Source: Limnomonas spitsbergensis
Taxonomy: Eukaryota; Chlorophyta; Chlorophyceae; Chlamydomonadales
DNA length: 64,000 nucleotides
NCBI GenBank assembly: GCA_037349105.1
Contig: JAYJMM010000022.1
Coordinates: 806,001-870,000 of the forward strand
Direction: 5' to 3'
Shown: piece by piece, positions 18,801-28,700 of the stretch
How positions within the stretch are numbered: the stretch's first letter is position 1
Layout of the letters: each line of letters opens with the position of its first letter
Notes under the pieces: model-generated
Seen by the model: only the letters and a program-made list of their open reading frames with translations
Told to the model about the DNA's origin: nothing
The model's database searches: none
Made by a program: the position numbers and the translations under genes

Positions 18801-21132
18801 CACGGTGGTCAGGGTCGTTAAGACGCCACCAGACGCATATGAGCACCTGGTAGGGAACCCGGAGTTCCTCAAGTATAACGGGGTATTAGAGGCAGCAGGA
18901 AGACTGACCTTACGCCCCAGAGAGGGCTCACAGAGGGCGCAAGGGGTCAAGGACCTTACGCTGCCACTAATGCGGGCATCTCCAGCAGGGGGGTATCAGG
19001 CAGCAGCAGTGGCGTGGGCAGGAATCCAGTGTGGATTCGCAGAAAGAGAGGGGTGGCCCGCTGCAACAGTTGAGGCAGAGCACGAGCCGCTCTTACAGCA
19101 TGCCATGGCCACACGCGCAGGTGCCGCTATGAGAACTGGACAGGACGCAGGACCGGGCAACACGGAACACCCCAGGCTTCAAAGACACATGCTGGTGCCG
19201 ATCGAGGCAGCACAGGCAGAGGCCAACGCAGCAGCCTCAGAGGAGGTGACCAGAGCGCGCAGAGCCGCAGGAGTCTCTGACAAGGATAGAGAGCTCATCA
19301 GGAGCTGCTTGCCAGCATGCCCCAGCCACCCGTGCGCCTTGTGCGGGAAGCCAGCCATGCACTCGTCAGAAGAGTGCGAGAGGAGGATTCAGGATCTCTC
19401 GCGGATCCCAGGGACAGCGCCTGCGGTGCAAGTAGCACCGCCTGTCGCAAAGCAGAGGGGATACGGCACAGCCGCAGCTGACAGAGCTGCACAAGTAAAA
19501 TCAGTGTCGAGCGCCAAGGTACAAGTGCCCAGCAGGGGCGAGCAGGCGCAAAAGCAGCAGCTGCAAGGGCAGCCACAGGTGGCAGGGCCGAGTGCGCAAC
19601 AGGCAAGCGGCGGCGCTGGCAGGCAGGCGCAAAAGCAGCAGCTGCAAGAGCAGCCACAGGTGGCAGGGCCGAGTGCGCAACAAGCAAGCGGCGGCGCTGG
19701 CAGGCAGGCGCAAAAGCAGCAGCTGCAAGGGCAGCCAAAGGTGGCAAGGCCCACTGCGCAACAAGCAAGCGGCAGCGCTGGCGAAGCGCAGGAAGAAGAG
19801 ATGGAAGAGGAGGAGGAGGAGTGCAGCGTCGAAAGGGTTCCAGAGCCAGGGACCAGCAGTCAAGACAGACACATCGGCAGGCTGACCGGGCGAATTGACG
19901 GGCTGGAAAAAGCTCTCAAGTGGAGAGAAAACCAGATGTGGAAGCAGGCGGCAGGAATCGTCGAGTACCTAGGAGGCCAGCTGGGCAGGTGGAAGAGCAT
20001 CCATGATGCTCAGCAAGCCATGGCAGAGGTCCATCAGCAGTACATCCTGCGTGCAGATGAGCTGACCAAGCTGCAAGAAGCCCTAGGAACACAGCACGTG
20101 GGGGGGCTGCCAAACCACGGGCAGCCGCTCCCAGTTGCAATAGACCCAGAGACGGCAGAATGCTTCAGGAAAATGCTTCAGACCCCGTCTCCGATATTAG
20201 ACGTAGAGGGCGAGAATTCCGACCAGGGGGAGCCGCAGGGAGAAGAGCAACAGGCCGCGGATCAGCAGGAAGCTAAGAGCAACGACTCCAGCGACTCAGG
20301 GAACAGAAGACTCCGACAGCGCAGCAGAAGCGCGCAAAGGGCCATCAGTGGGGAGCGCCACGGGGTGGTGCCCACACCGGAAGCCAGGGCCCAACGGCAG
20401 GGTATGGCGCAGCGCAGCACCAGCGAGGAGCGGGGCAGGGACCGCAGGCGGCAGTCTCCCGAAAGGGACCGCAGGCACCAGTCACCCAGCAGGGAACAGC
20501 CCAGGGGCAGGTCCAGGGAGCGGCGACCAGAGGAGTTTGCCAGGCCATACAGGCAGGGGCCGGGGCACCAGAGAGGCCCAGGCCTGAGTCCGCCGGGCAG
20601 GGCCCCGGCAGGAGGCAGTGGGATGGCAGAGCCAAAACGCAATCTAGGACCCCGCCATGGTGGAGCCTGCTACAGGTGCGGCCAGCTAGGGCACTTTGCC
20701 AACGAATGCACCAACCCTGAGCAAGCCGTACAAACAGGCGACAGGCCAGGAGCACCTGCAGGCCCAGCACGGGGCTATGGGGCCAGAGGGCCTGGCAGAA
20801 GCCAGGACGCCCCCGAGGGGAACCGGCGCCGGAACTTCGAGACTGCTATGGGGACGCCCCGCGAAGGGGACCGCCAGCAGGCAGCAGTGGGCTCAAGCGC
20901 GTGGCCAGGACCGCCGGAGCGACAGGAAACAACAGGCCAGGGCGAACAACCAAGGTGGGGTGGGACAGGAAACCACACGTGTTTCATGACCAGCCACATG
21001 GGGTTTAGCCAGGACAGGGGTGCCAGCCAGGCTGAGGTCAACCAAGCAGCACCAGTTCAGGTGACTCCCCAAAGGGTGCCAGAAGGGCAGGTGGCCAGGC
21101 AGGTAAACCACTGGACAATGGCAGGCAGGTAA
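15856..21132 (+). CDS. ORF1, giant Gag-protease protein (1,758 aa)
   Basis: The protein would build the particle and cleave it. Residues 1-290 are disordered with a 38-residue repeat (two copies near 16,180-16,400). About 300-560 is a Gag capsid-like region shared with copy 2 (IPAIQGNVPVLDMS, HFGRSHSVSRMF). A zinc knuckle CYQCGSTAHLARDC starts at 647, followed by a QQQYPP repeat. A retropepsin-like segment, LMDSACTCHVIT, has its aspartate at 921, with Ser-Ala replacing the usual T/S-G. A second Cys-His motif, CALCGKPAMHSSEEC, starts at 1160. Three 27-residue repeats and an acidic coiled-coil region follow, then an Arg/Ser-rich part and another knuckle, CYRCGQLGHFANEC, at 1605. It ends at TAA inside a 26-bp duplication. 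The length is far above that of usual Gag proteins. Confidence 0.85.
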   Translation: MEAEIQTAGTRQVPQSSRKPQEKSAVPVGKPWADLISEEELPEPMQEEKERQPVTELRPRQPMRPRKVLVKRGVGSTVYGTPLSKFAPSVGRPVQTPKEGSSNQRQAGSWEQPRQQSQEPPRGADECNRGAQQERQGQEPPRGQADSWEQPRQQSQEPPRGTNECGRGAQQDRQSQEPPRGQAGPGRAHPWRPGSSDRPSRSETGRQPRDGSRSSAGRAGRQPSRDDQEDNDNRFDRYRPGRSPSGGSGGGYGSRSESPNSDPRGADRRRPRTRQESSDQEMKRIDREQARVTLQMQQQMVLQLTGVAKVTKIPAIQGNVPVLDMSHPGAVAARKYCQACGYWGSHNRLAMSDDQPALAVVAGEIAGSCQSPSAMTLLIKSLVKLWDSKPASMGPLMAAIRAAPHAGNRIAREVERIGQQWIAPAEGQGCEASLLTLWIRVVQAEVGKPTSEERTAITNLRLGVKTTLDPDVKPEKTVEAFAHRVLTTAELLQISRDAVDHFGRSHSVSRMFHDGLPAVARAKLSKFVMTVPGYLSMNDEDQIAVLTQQVVLWERFALEMGDLGGTGFRQMTNSGPSQGDAQPNRGRKERTGQWEMRTRLEGVVHPAGSAAVPQLRVDGKPRGVTWADQTGTANYSAEGALGAAKACYQCGSTAHLARDCRTPRARDERMPMPLVTDITPGPARQPQQQYPPQQQYPPQQQYPQQQQYPLPPRPQQGQAAGRPYERNQNNRQYPRPGPSQGGQAQQAAHVSHLSNATVQAEPEGWHQTMAEMLSESVALMTQVGLVPKPAGFKQAVHNARPKSFMPEPFQEEEPVPGFLEPSSRKGAKRLVLSKLADDMSDIRLQVFKLNERLSALSFTTMPMGADNYNYTGETSNTRPESRTMTAAPQLQYFKNDRSNLEQCVGLMVKGKVLVAQKALMDSACTCHVITVNIAEQLVAMGAELVRTDEKIRTTDNAGADLYGVLFIYVVYGYGGPNAIMEPTVVRVVKTPPDAYEHLVGNPEFLKYNGVLEAAGRLTLRPREGSQRAQGVKDLTLPLMRASPAGGYQAAAVAWAGIQCGFAEREGWPAATVEAEHEPLLQHAMATRAGAAMRTGQDAGPGNTEHPRLQRHMLVPIEAAQAEANAAASEEVTRARRAAGVSDKDRELIRSCLPACPSHPCALCGKPAMHSSEECERRIQDLSRIPGTAPAVQVAPPVAKQRGYGTAAADRAAQVKSVSSAKVQVPSRGEQAQKQQLQGQPQVAGPSAQQASGGAGRQAQKQQLQEQPQVAGPSAQQASGGAGRQAQKQQLQGQPKVARPTAQQASGSAGEAQEEEMEEEEEECSVERVPEPGTSSQDRHIGRLTGRIDGLEKALKWRENQMWKQAAGIVEYLGGQLGRWKSIHDAQQAMAEVHQQYILRADELTKLQEALGTQHVGGLPNHGQPLPVAIDPETAECFRKMLQTPSPILDVEGENSDQGEPQGEEQQAADQQEAKSNDSSDSGNRRLRQRSRSAQRAISGERHGVVPTPEARAQRQGMAQRSTSEERGRDRRRQSPERDRRHQSPSREQPRGRSRERRPEEFARPYRQGPGHQRGPGLSPPGRAPAGGSGMAEPKRNLGPRHGGACYRCGQLGHFANECTNPEQAVQTGDRPGAPAGPARGYGARGPGRSQDAPEGNRRRNFETAMGTPREGDRQQAAVGSSAWPGPPERQETTGQGEQPRWGGTGNHTCFMTSHMGFSQDRGASQAEVNQAAPVQVTPQRVPEGQVARQVNHWTMAGR

Positions 21133-21150
21133 ACCACTGGACAATGGCAG
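21096..21150 (+). repeat. 26-bp tandem duplication at the ORF1/ORF2 junction
   Basis: The word CAGGCAGGTAAACCACTGGA and the next nine bases occur at 21,096 and 21,122. In copy 2 the single equivalent segment reads QIHHWRVAVEA at the start of ORF2, and copy 1 reads QVNHWTMAVEA in the second unit. Removing one unit joins ORF1 and ORF2 in one frame, so the duplication probably split a longer polyprotein. Confidence 0.75.
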
Positions 21151-24100
21151 TAGAGGCGTTGGCCATGAACCATTATGGGACCATGCCAGCAGGGTCGGCC
21201 AGATCTGTGACACATGCGATGGGATTATTGAGGGACCTCCAGCGGAGGGGGTGCCCAGCCCCGTGTGAAGGTTGGCCGTGTATTTTGCAGAGGTTCCTCG
21301 ACGTGGAGTGGGACAAGTACAATGCACAGTGGGATGAGTTTGAGAGACGCGAGCAGGGGGCATTGCCCCAGCACAGCGTAGACGGGTGGGAGACCGGTTC
21401 CAGTTGGGACGGCTCCAACCTTTCAGAAGGAGGTTATGAACCTGAATATGAACCTCGGGAACCATCACCATTGCGTGAGGCAGAGTTTGCCGTGTTATGT
21501 CCAGGTACCCCGGAGGGCAAGCGCGACACAGGAAGAGGGGTAGCAGGAGCAGCCACCGGGAGGGCCCCAGCCAGCGAGCGCGGTCGCCGCCCAGGGGCCA
21601 GGGGGGCCGCGGCAATGAGCCAGCAGGACAACCCAGCGGGGCCCGTTAGGACCCATAAAGGCACCACCTCTCGGTGCAATGCTTGGGGAGAAGTACACGA
21701 GGACGAAGAGACGCAGCGCAGCAGTGAGAGGGGCGGGAGGTCCGACGCAGGGGGCGAGGACAGCCAGCTTGACCAGTCCATCAGCAGAGAGAGATCATAC
21801 AGCAGAGAGCGGGCCTACATAGAGCCGTATCCGCCAACTTCGCCAGAGAGCGAGCCCTTTGTGCAGTACTATCGCCTGGGGGAAGAGATGCCAGAGGCGT
21901 CCACCTCCATGGCCATGCTCACCATGCCAGCAGATTGCTTGGACGGGCTGTGTAGGTTGCAAAACCACAGGCTCCAGGAAGGCGGCGTACAGATGTGCGT
22001 GAACAGGCGGGCAGCCAGTCAGGCGGTGGCTCGGATGATCTTCCCGGGGGATGCGGTGACTGCGGTGTTACTGTTAGCAGCGCTCAAAGGATACATACAG
22101 CCCAGCACAAACATACCAGTTTACATGGCGCGCGGGTGGGGACGGCACCCCATCTACGTATGCTGCGTACATGAAGTGGTGACTCTGGCAGTCGCGGAGG
22201 GCATCACAGCGGTGGAGGCGGCAGCCAGGGTGCACCCGGACGTGCCCAACAGCGCGCGCACAGAGGGGCTGTGGCAGGGTGCGCAGCCCGGGTTCATGCG
22301 CTCACCATGGGCGGAGGACTGCGTGCGTCAGCTGATGGGGAGCGTAGCTCTCAGAGACCGCGCATTCTATGTGCCAGTGCAAGCCATGGGCGAGTACGCA
22401 GGGTTTGAGGGGACAGCAGTGCAAACCCCAGCCGAGGCAGGACTGTGCCATCCGGGCAGGCCAAGGCGGTGTGAGGCGACCATTGAGGCGTCCATCGTCA
22501 TTCCCAGGATGGTCGCAGGACAGGCCGTGCCATGGGGGACGGCACCCGGGGAGGCCAGGTCAGCCATCCCGGTCCAGCAGCTAGTAACTTACTACTATGA
22601 GGAGGTGGAAGATGGGGAGGTACCTGTTTCAGCAGCATGGATCCACATGCACGCCACTCAGGACGACAAGCCCGTCTACCTGTTCGCAAGGCACCGAGAC
22701 AACGTGGCAATCACTAAATGCGCGTCGGTGGATGAGGCAGAGTTCCACGCCTACACATACGCCAGGGGCGCAGATCCAACAGTGTGGACGCTCATGCTTC
22801 TGGCGCTGCAGCGAGTCTTGCTCCCAGGACAACTGTCAGCGGCCATGCGGCACGTGTGGGGTGTAGAGGGGCAGTGGGCTCCTATTGACATAACAGCCTG
22901 CCCCACCTGGCCTTACGGACCACAGAGAACGCCAGCATCAGGGGCCATGTGGGAAGGAGAGGAGGAGCTTGCGCGCTCGCCGTTCGCAGTAGAACGACTG
23001 GAGGCATGCGTACTCCAGTGGGTGCGTCATGAGAGGAGAGCGTGGCACGACAACAGGGCCAGCAGCGTGCTACCCTATTGGCAGGCAGACGTCATAACGA
23101 CGCAGTTGTGGAGACAGGCGCACCCGGCAGGGGTGCGCACGCTGCACCCCCTGTTCAGAGGAGCAGGGGAGGTCGGCATTGAGGAGGAATTGGAGGCCCT
23201 GAGGAACCAGCCAAGGATAGGACACTGGCTGGTGGGCAGGCGCGGTCCCTTCTCGGAGGAGCCTGCGGCCGCCACCAACGGTCCTACCCAGGAAGAGGAG
23301 CCAGAATGGACCCAGGCAGCATTCGTCACCACATTCGGGGCAGTTGCATCCTCATGGGAATGGCTGGAGCCCGCGGAAGGAATGGGAGTGTCAGCACTGG
23401 AATCTGAGCCTAGGGGACGGGCAGAGCCCCAGTCACCCCGATACAGTACCGGCGCTCCGCTTGCAGAGGACCTGGACAGCAGGAACCCAGGGTACAGCGA
23501 CGACCTTTCGGAGGGGCCGCCACCACTGGTGGAGATTACGGGGTCAGAAGAGGAGTGGTACGAGGGAGGAGCCATGCCCCCGGACCAGGATAGCGCCGCC
23601 AGAGCAGAGGCTCAGGATGCAGAAGGAGATAATATGCCATCCAACAGAGGCCCAGGACCAGGGAGTCCGGGGCACGACCTCGAGGAAGACCTGACACAGC
23701 TTCGTCACGAATGGATGCGCAACGTCGTTCAGGAGCAAGCAGCAATGGAGGAGCGCAGAGCCAGGAGAGCAGCGATAGAGCGCAGTAACGAGATAACACG
23801 GGACGAGAGGACGTACCGGGCCGCAGTCAGGGGCAGCCCGCGGCAGGCAGCAGACCAGTGCGCGCGCGCGATTCAAAGGAGGCAGCAGCCAGCGGGGCTG
23901 GCAGCAGGCGCCCAGGGGACGCCCAGATCAGCCAGCCAGTGCAGACAGCGGCAAGGGAGCCCTGGGGTGACCCGGCATCATACAGTACGGGGTGCTGGAT
24001 GGCAGTGCTCAGGAATTTCGTAGATCAGCTGGACGTGCTGAGAAGGCAGGACATGGGGCAGCAAGAGGCAGGCCAGGAGGCTAGCCTGCTTTTCCGACTC

Positions 24101-24169
24101 AGAATGCTGCCACAGCCCGACCCTAACCCCAGGATGGGAGGTTACAGCAGGGCAATCAGAGATCTATAG
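21144..24169 (+). CDS. ORF2, conserved retroelement protein of unknown function
   Basis: The first frame is 959 aa (21,144-24,023). A frame change near 23,950 restores similarity to copy 2 up to a TAG at 24,167. I do not recognise the family. The part conserved with copy 2 lies at residues ~240-450: a DGLCRLQNH motif, a helix with AVARMIFPGDAVTAVLLLAALKGY, FMRSPWAEDCV, and a VPWG-PG-A-IP block. The N-terminus is acidic and Ser/Arg rich and the C-terminus acidic and coiled. There is no transmembrane segment, zinc motif or catalytic triad that I can name. Its place between Gag-protease and RT suggests a structural or regulatory polyprotein part. Confidence 0.6.
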
Positions 24170-25795
24170 GAGGAGTTGACGGAGAGGATATCAGCCCTTG
24201 GGGCAACAAGGGCCGGTGCAAGTGCTGCACAGCAGACTGCAGGCAGTCACAGCAGCCAGGCCCCAGGTGTGCAGCAGTCGCGGCCAGCAGATAGGGCCGG
24301 CGGAGCAGCTACTGCAGAACACAGCCACACCAGCAGCTGGTCGGCAGGCCAAGCAAGACAGGTGGCCAATGACAGGAGAGTCATGAGGCAGTACGGAGGA
24401 CCGGCAAGGGCCACGCGCGCAGGAGTCAGTGAGGCTGCGCAGCACACCACCCGCGGGCAGGAGCAACAGGCGCAAGACAGCAAGGGACGCGCCCCAGCAG
24501 CAAGGCAAGAGAGGCCCGGTGCAGCTTGGGCTGGCACAGCCGAGTTACAAGGCAAGAAGTCCAAAAAGGCCAGGCGACGCGCAGGAGCGACGCAGAGGAA
24601 AGCCGCGGAAAGGGACCACGGTATCAGGCCAGGCATGGACTGCCCAGGCCAACCTTCCAGGAGCTGCCAGGTGGACTTGGAGATAACATGGGAAGCGGAG
24701 CAGCAGAGGCCAGAGCAGAGTGCAGGGCCACGCAAACAATCTGCAGCGCACCAGCCGCAGGAGCCTACAAGACGGCTGCCATCCTGCAGGGGGCTCCTCA
24801 CTAGTACGGCTTTTAAGGGGTTCCTTATGGGGACGCTCCAGCTGGTGTTGGTATGGCTCCTGCTGTCCGTATGCATCCCGGGTGCGCGAGCCACAGGGCA
24901 GGGAGTGAGAGGAGGAGGATTTACAGCAGGCCAAGGAGCTTTTGTGTCCAGCCAGGAAGCCGCAACAAAGCTCACGTCAGGCTGGCTGCGCCCACCAGCA
25001 GTCAGCCCTATGGGGGGCGCCAGCAGGACAAGGGGCGAGTACAGCCAGAGGGAAGACTGGCAGCGCGGCAACAGCACAGGCGAGGAAGCGCCGCCCGCGG
25101 AGGACAACCTGCAGGCGGCGGAGATGGTCGACATGTTCCAGCCGGGGGGAGTAGTCGAACCACCCTCGGAGTACGTCAAGACTAAGGAGGGGTGGCTGCT
25201 GGGCCAGCACCCTGACTTCACGGCGGACCAGCAGAAGACCCTCGAGCAGAGCCTCAAGAACCGCCAAGGAGCGTTCGCTTACTCCATGGAGGACTTACCC
25301 GGCTACTGTGGCACGCAGGGTGAGTTTAGACTGGCGTTGGAAGACGAGGTCAGTTCATGCTTTCAGAAGTCCAGGGATATGCCACCGCCTAAGGCGGCGA
25401 TTTTTAAGGAAAAGTGTCAGCCGATGATTGAGGCAGGCATCATAGTCAAGGTGCCCCAGGGAGGGCCCATTAAGTTTGCAGCCAACTCAGTGGTAGCGGC
25501 TAAGAAGAGTGCAGAGACAGGGGAGTGGACAGATCACCGTATAGCGCACGATATGCGCAGGTTAAACCTGCGAACGGCTAAGCAGGAATTTGTCATCCCC
25601 AGGATGGAGACTATTTTTCAGAATCTGGGAACTGCCAAGATATTCAGCAAGGTTGATCTCCGGTCGGGGTTCATGCAGATCCCTATAAAAGTCGAGGACC
25701 AGCCTAAGACAGCTTTCTGGATGGGTCCTGAGCTTTGGATGTACACAAAGCTCAACTTCGGGCTGCGCAATGGACCGCCTTTTTCCAGCGTATGA
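24170..25795 (+). CDS. ORF3, pol N-terminal part with hydrophobic segment
   Basis: This frame has no ATG at its start and continues upstream through TAG 24,167, so it was probably translated as part of a longer product. The first ~210 residues are Gln/Ala/Arg-rich. A hydrophobic stretch at 24,815-24,890, with LQLVLVWLLLSVCIPGARA, looks like a signal peptide with a small-residue cleavage site, and copy 2 has the same feature. A spacer leads to the RT fingers (PMIEAGIIVKVPQGGPIKF) and palm motif 1-2 (FSKVDLRSGFMQIPI). The frame then ends at 25,795 because copy 1 lacks one T in a T run near 25,785 that copy 2 keeps as an in-frame FFQRMMEE. Confidence 0.75.
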   Translation, partial: EELTERISALGATRAGASAAQQTAGSHSSQAPGVQQSRPADRAGGAATAEHSHTSSWSAGQARQVANDRRVMRQYGGPARATRAGVSEAAQHTTRGQEQQAQDSKGRAPAARQERPGAAWAGTAELQGKKSKKARRRAGATQRKAAERDHGIRPGMDCPGQPSRSCQVDLEITWEAEQQRPEQSAGPRKQSAAHQPQEPTRRLPSCRGLLTSTAFKGFLMGTLQLVLVWLLLSVCIPGARATGQGVRGGGFTAGQGAFVSSQEAATKLTSGWLRPPAVSPMGGASRTRGEYSQREDWQRGNSTGEEAPPAEDNLQAAEMVDMFQPGGVVEPPSEYVKTKEGWLLGQHPDFTADQQKTLEQSLKNRQGAFAYSMEDLPGYCGTQGEFRLALEDEVSSCFQKSRDMPPPKAAIFKEKCQPMIEAGIIVKVPQGGPIKFAANSVVAAKKSAETGEWTDHRIAHDMRRLNLRTAKQEFVIPRMETIFQNLGTAKIFSKVDLRSGFMQIPIKVEDQPKTAFWMGPELWMYTKLNFGLRNGPPFSSV

Positions 25796-28700
25796 TGGAA
25801 GAGGAGATTGCCAGGGCAGGATTGAGTGCTTTTTGCGTGGCATTTATTGACGATCTGCTAGTGTACAGCGATACACCGGCAGACCACATCAGGCATGTGG
25901 AGCTGATGCTGGACATGCTCCACAGTGTAGGGTTGAGGGCGCATCCCGACAAGTCGCTGTTTGGGTGTGCAACAGTTGAGTACTTGGGGCACAATGTGTC
26001 TGCCCAGGGGCTCACGCCGCATGCGGCTAAGATTGCAGCGGTTATGGCGTTGCCAGAACCCGCGTCGGTGAAAAACATCCAGGAGGTCATGGGGTTCTTG
26101 AACTTCTACCGGTGCTACATCCCGGATTTCTCGAAAAAGGCGGCATGCATCAACGCATTGCTGGTCAAGGGGATCCCGTTTGTGTGGGGGCCAGAGCAGT
26201 CGCAGGCGTTCCAGTTGATCAAAACAGAGATGTGCGAGGGCGGAAGAGTCCTGCGCAGACCAGATTACAGTGGGACAGGGCCAGACGGCAAGGGGCCGCC
26301 AAGGCCGTTCTTATTGTACACAGATTTCTCTAAGCAGGGCATAGGCGCCGTGCTAGGGCAGTGTGATGACAGTGGGCGGGAGTATATGGTGGCATGCACG
26401 TCCAGATCCCTGAACAAGAGCGAGAGGAACTATTCCTCGTTCCAGGGGGAGATGCTGGCAGCAGTGTATGCGGCACGCACATACCGCCACATGCTGTTTG
26501 GGTGCAAGGTGCATCTCATCACTGACCATGAGCCGCTCACTTACCTCATGGACAATCAGACGTTGGTGGGCCAGCACGCTAGGTGGGCTCTCATGCTCCA
26601 GGAGCTGGACATTACCATTGTCCATCGCTCAGGAGCATGCCACCAGAATGCAGACATCCCGTCCAGGTCACCTCTCGCTTCCTCAGCCGACCGCACGGGG
26701 GCCAGGCTTGATACAGCTGCCCCCGAACCAGCAGTCCAGGGGGAGGCAAGTGGGAAGCAGGTAGCTTTGATCACAGGGTTGAGCAGAGTCAATCAGTGGC
26801 ATGCCGACCAGGTGGTGCGCATGGCGCAGGAGGGCAGAAGAAGAGTGCAGATACTGCGAGCTGCAGAGGCAGCTTGCGTGACAGCGCCGGTGGGGCAGGA
26901 GATATCCTCTGCCGCCACTGACGATGATGAGCAGGCGCAGCCCGTCAGTACGGCAGAACAGGCGTTCAGCAACAGGGAACGGGCCAGGACAATGATCAGT
27001 GATGTTCTTGCTGAACTGCCTCGGGTGACGCCCCCTCATTTACATGCAGGCCTGGACACAGCTTGCCTGTCGAGTGGGGCTGTGCGGGCCATGGAGACCG
27101 AGGGAGTCGTCCTTTTCGAGCCCTTTGGAGGTATGTGCTCAGGGCTGGAAATGGTGCTCAGGGCGGGTATCCCAGTGGTGCAGTACTTGTATGCTGATAT
27201 CAGTGAGGAAGTCAGAGAGATCGCAGGGGGTCGCCTGGTGCAGTTGCACAGGAGATACCCTCAGTTGTTTCCGGTCAAAGCGTTTGATAGGGCGTTCAGA
27301 GCGTTGCCCCAAGATGTGTATGCCATTACGGCGAAGCACCTCCAGGAGGCGGGCGCCCAGGAGGGGCGCCAGTGGTTCATGGTAGCAGGCTGGGAGTGCC
27401 AGGACCTCTCGTCAGCAGGCAAGGGGCGTGGGCTCGCGGGAGAGAGAAGCAAGTCTTTCTTCCCGTTAGTCAAGCTGTTGGGTACACTGCAGTTCCTGCA
27501 GGGGCCTAGGCCGCCAGCGTACCTGATTGAGAATGTGGCAATGCAATTGAATCAGAAAAGTGTGAAGGCCAGTGTTGAGGCCTTTCAGGAGGTGTGCAGG
27601 ATTCTGGGAACACCGGCGTTGTTTGACGCAGCACAGGTGGGGTCTTACGCCCACCGCACCCGCAACTATTGGGGGAATATCGCCCCTGCAGCAGATATCG
27701 AGTTTGTGATTCGTGCGTCAACCAGACCCCACGGGGGGATAGTAGACGACATTCTGGACAAGGGCAGCAAGGCCCAGATAGTTTCATGCCCTGACAATGG
27801 AGGGTACCGCATCAACGTAACAGGACAGCCCAGGAGGGTGCTGCCGTGTTTGATGGCCACGCCCTCCTCATATTCTTTTCGGAACGGGCAAAATGGGATG
27901 GTGTACAGACCCATGGGGGACTTGCAGGAGCCCAATGCAAACGAGCGTGAACGAGCCATGGGGTACGCTGTGGGGTCCACATTGCCGCGCCCAGACTTCC
28001 CAGAGGCGGCCAGGAGGGCAGCCTTGGGCAGGTGCATGGATTCGTGGGCACTAGGAGCATGGCGCAATGTGGCACTTGAGTGTGCTACAATCATACCAGA
28101 GGAATTGAAACGCAGAGCAAAGCTGCCAGGCCCGGACATGGATCCAGTGCTTGGTGCAACTTTAATGTCCAGCCACTACGCCCTTGCTACTGCAGGAAAC
28201 GCGTGCTCTGGCATCGGAGAGGCGGCAGCGTCATACAGGCAGTGCCTAGGAGAATCTGCTGCGGCAGACTGGGCCGACGCAGCGCAGGAACCAGGTGGGA
28301 ACACACCTGAGGAACAAGTTGAGGTTGAAATCGAGGTGGCCGGGGACACAGAGGGTGAGAAGGACCCGCCAGGATGTCCTGCAGGACCATCGGCCAGGGT
28401 TGATGTGTGGGCAGATGAACCTGTATTGAGGTTTCTCCGCGAGAAGACATATGTTCAGGGAACAGAGCTAGGAGAACAGACCAGAATACAGCGCAGAGCG
28501 GCGCCATTCCAGTGGGAATCAGAGAGGGGAGGAGTATTGATGAGACTCATGCCTGACGGTAGACGTTGTGTGGTGCCCAGGCCAGAGGACAAGCTTGCAG
28601 TGATCCAGACAGCCCATGCAGGAACGGGCCATTTTGGCAGCCACCGCACGGCTTTCATGGTCATGCAGCAACATTGGTGGCGGGGGCTTAGAGCAGCAGT

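Noticed and set aside
19543..19790. Satellite array in ORF1
   Set aside because: Three 81-bp units kept in frame encode 27-residue repeats, so they are part of the protein.
24247..25257. 336-aa minus-strand frame opposite pol
   Set aside because: Shadow of the ORF3 frame conserved in copy 2.
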